NCBI GenBank assembly: GCA_023269865.1
Contig: JAGDWR010000026.1
Span: forward strand, 1-5,854
Length of the DNA stretch: 5,854 bases
Source: Candidatus Methanodesulfokora sp.
GTDB lineage: Archaea > Korarchaeota > Korarchaeia > Korarchaeales > Korarchaeaceae
Direction: 5' to 3'
Within the stretch, counting starts at the first letter, position 1, and each line of letters starts with the position of its first letter. Positions 5,022 to 5,854 of this stretch are shown here, piece by piece. Under the pieces are notes generated by a model that saw only the letters and a program-made list of their open reading frames with translations, was not told the DNA's origin and searched no databases. The translations under genes and the position numbers were made by a program.

Positions 5022-5854
5022 ATGAGGATAAGCAAGATTGAGGATAGGCTAGAGGTTATAGAAAGTCCAAGGTACATATTTTTTGGGCCAGGGGCAATTA
5101 AGAAGATTCCTGATGTTATAGACTATCTTGCTTTCGGAAAAAGGGCTTTTTTGGTAACAGGAGGGGAGATCACAAGCAGGATAGCTGATGATGTTGCCTC
5201 CACACTGGAGCATGATGGGTATGTTGTGGATATTTTCTCCGCAAAAAAAGGGGATATAGAGGATGTTATGAAATCCGACCAGAGTTTTAGAGAGTTTAAA
5301 GGAGATATAATACTTGGAGTCGGCGGCGGTAGACCTCTTGATGTAGCTAAGATAACAGCTGCCTGGAACGGAGTGAGATACATATCTGTTCCCACATCTC
5401 CAAGCCATGATGGGATAGCTTCACCCTCCATAAGCTTTCTTCTCTCCAGAAAAATAGAAGAAGTAAGGGGGAAGGAATGGACAAGAACGGAATCACCAAC
5501 TGTTATAATAGCGGATACCAACATAATAAAGAATGCTCCTCCTCTATCATTCAAATCAGGTTTTGGGGATCTTGTGGGGAAGGTCACAGCAGTTAGAGAT
5601 TGGGAGCTAGCATACAAGCTGAAGGACGAGCCTTATAGCGAATATGGAGCTTCTATGGCTCTTCTTAGTGCAGAAATAGCGATGAACCACTCAAGAGAGA
5701 TAAAGCCAGGCCTTGAGGAGTCGACAAGGTTGCTTGTAAAGGCCCTTATAGGAAGTGGAGTTGCCATAAGCATTGCAGGAAGTTCTAGACCTGCAAGCGG
5801 GAGCGAGCACCTTTTCAGCCACTCTTTGGACATAATATCGATGGAGAAGGGGAA
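5022..5854 (+). CDS. egsA: Glycerol-1-phosphate dehydrogenase [NAD(P)+], 3' end beyond window
   Basis: This cytoplasmic enzyme reduces dihydroxyacetone phosphate to sn-glycerol-1-phosphate, the backbone of archaeal ether lipids. The visible 277 residues belong to the iron-containing alcohol dehydrogenase/dehydroquinate synthase-like superfamily. PRYIFFGPGAIKKIP (16-30) is the typical opening. LGVGGGRPLDVAK (98-110) is the glycine-rich nucleotide-binding loop, and SVPTSPSHDGIASP (122-135) is a G1PDH hallmark. D183 in SGFGD matches the first zinc ligand and H263 in SGSEHLFSHSLD the second. The third ligand, a histidine about 20 residues further on, falls past the window end. Family members are about 350 residues, so roughly 70-80 are missing. 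The in-frame stop upstream is at 4974-4976. ATG 5022 is chosen; TTG 5010, with GGGGA at 4998-5002, is the alternative and would add MSRV. It has its own TATA box and is divergent from its neighbour. Confidence 0.95.
   Translation, partial: MRISKIEDRLEVIESPRYIFFGPGAIKKIPDVIDYLAFGKRAFLVTGGEITSRIADDVASTLEHDGYVVDIFSAKKGDIEDVMKSDQSFREFKGDIILGVGGGRPLDVAKITAAWNGVRYISVPTSPSHDGIASPSISFLLSRKIEEVRGKEWTRTESPTVIIADTNIIKNAPPLSFKSGFGDLVGKVTAVRDWELAYKLKDEPYSEYGASMALLSAEIAMNHSREIKPGLEESTRLLVKALIGSGVAISIAGSSRPASGSEHLFSHSLDIISMEKG

Noticed and set aside
5123..5617. Long minus-strand open frame of about 164 codons
   Set aside because: It is the reverse-strand shadow of egsA, whose translation carries unmistakable family motifs throughout this stretch.

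Overview
The window comes from an archaeon, most likely a thermophile of the Thermoproteota/Korarchaeota side of the tree. The firmest evidence is a glycerol-1-phosphate dehydrogenase (egsA) running off the right edge; this enzyme sets the stereochemistry of archaeal membrane lipids. Supporting signs are an archaeal-type methionyl-tRNA synthetase with extra zinc-knuckle cysteines, an archaeal FAD synthetase (RibL), TATA-box promoters, two exported proteins rich in N-glycosylation sequons, and heavy use of AGG/AGA arginine and ATA isoleucine codons. Placement below the level of Archaea is inference.

Layout: (1) 29-1036 (+) encodes an unrecognised surface protein with a signal peptide, a beta-rich ectodomain with eight sequons and a C-terminal membrane anchor. 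(2) 1041-1979 (-) encodes a DHH/DHHA1 phosphoesterase, converging on gene 1 with a 4-base gap. (3) 1980-2038 is a compact divergent promoter in which one palindrome-like AT box could serve both directions. (4) 2039-4186 (+) is a two-gene operon, ribL then metG, joined as TAA-ATG, with a strong Shine-Dalgarno inside the last ribL codons. (5) 4188-4880 (-) encodes an unrecognised protein with an N-terminal membrane anchor and Ig-like ectodomain, converging on metG with one base between the stop codons. (6) 4881-5021 is a divergent promoter region with a TATA box for each side. (7) 5022-5854 (+) is egsA, truncated at its 3' end by the window edge.

The recognised genes are housekeeping: flavin cofactor synthesis, Met-tRNA charging, RNA or nucleotide turnover, and lipid backbone synthesis. 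The two exported proteins probably sit on the outer face of the membrane, anchored from opposite ends, but nothing here shows that they work together. The longest non-coding stretch is about 140 bases. I found no RNA gene, mobile element, CRISPR array or inverted-repeat system. This looks like an ordinary, tightly packed core-genome region; the novelty is in the two orphan surface proteins and a few local details.
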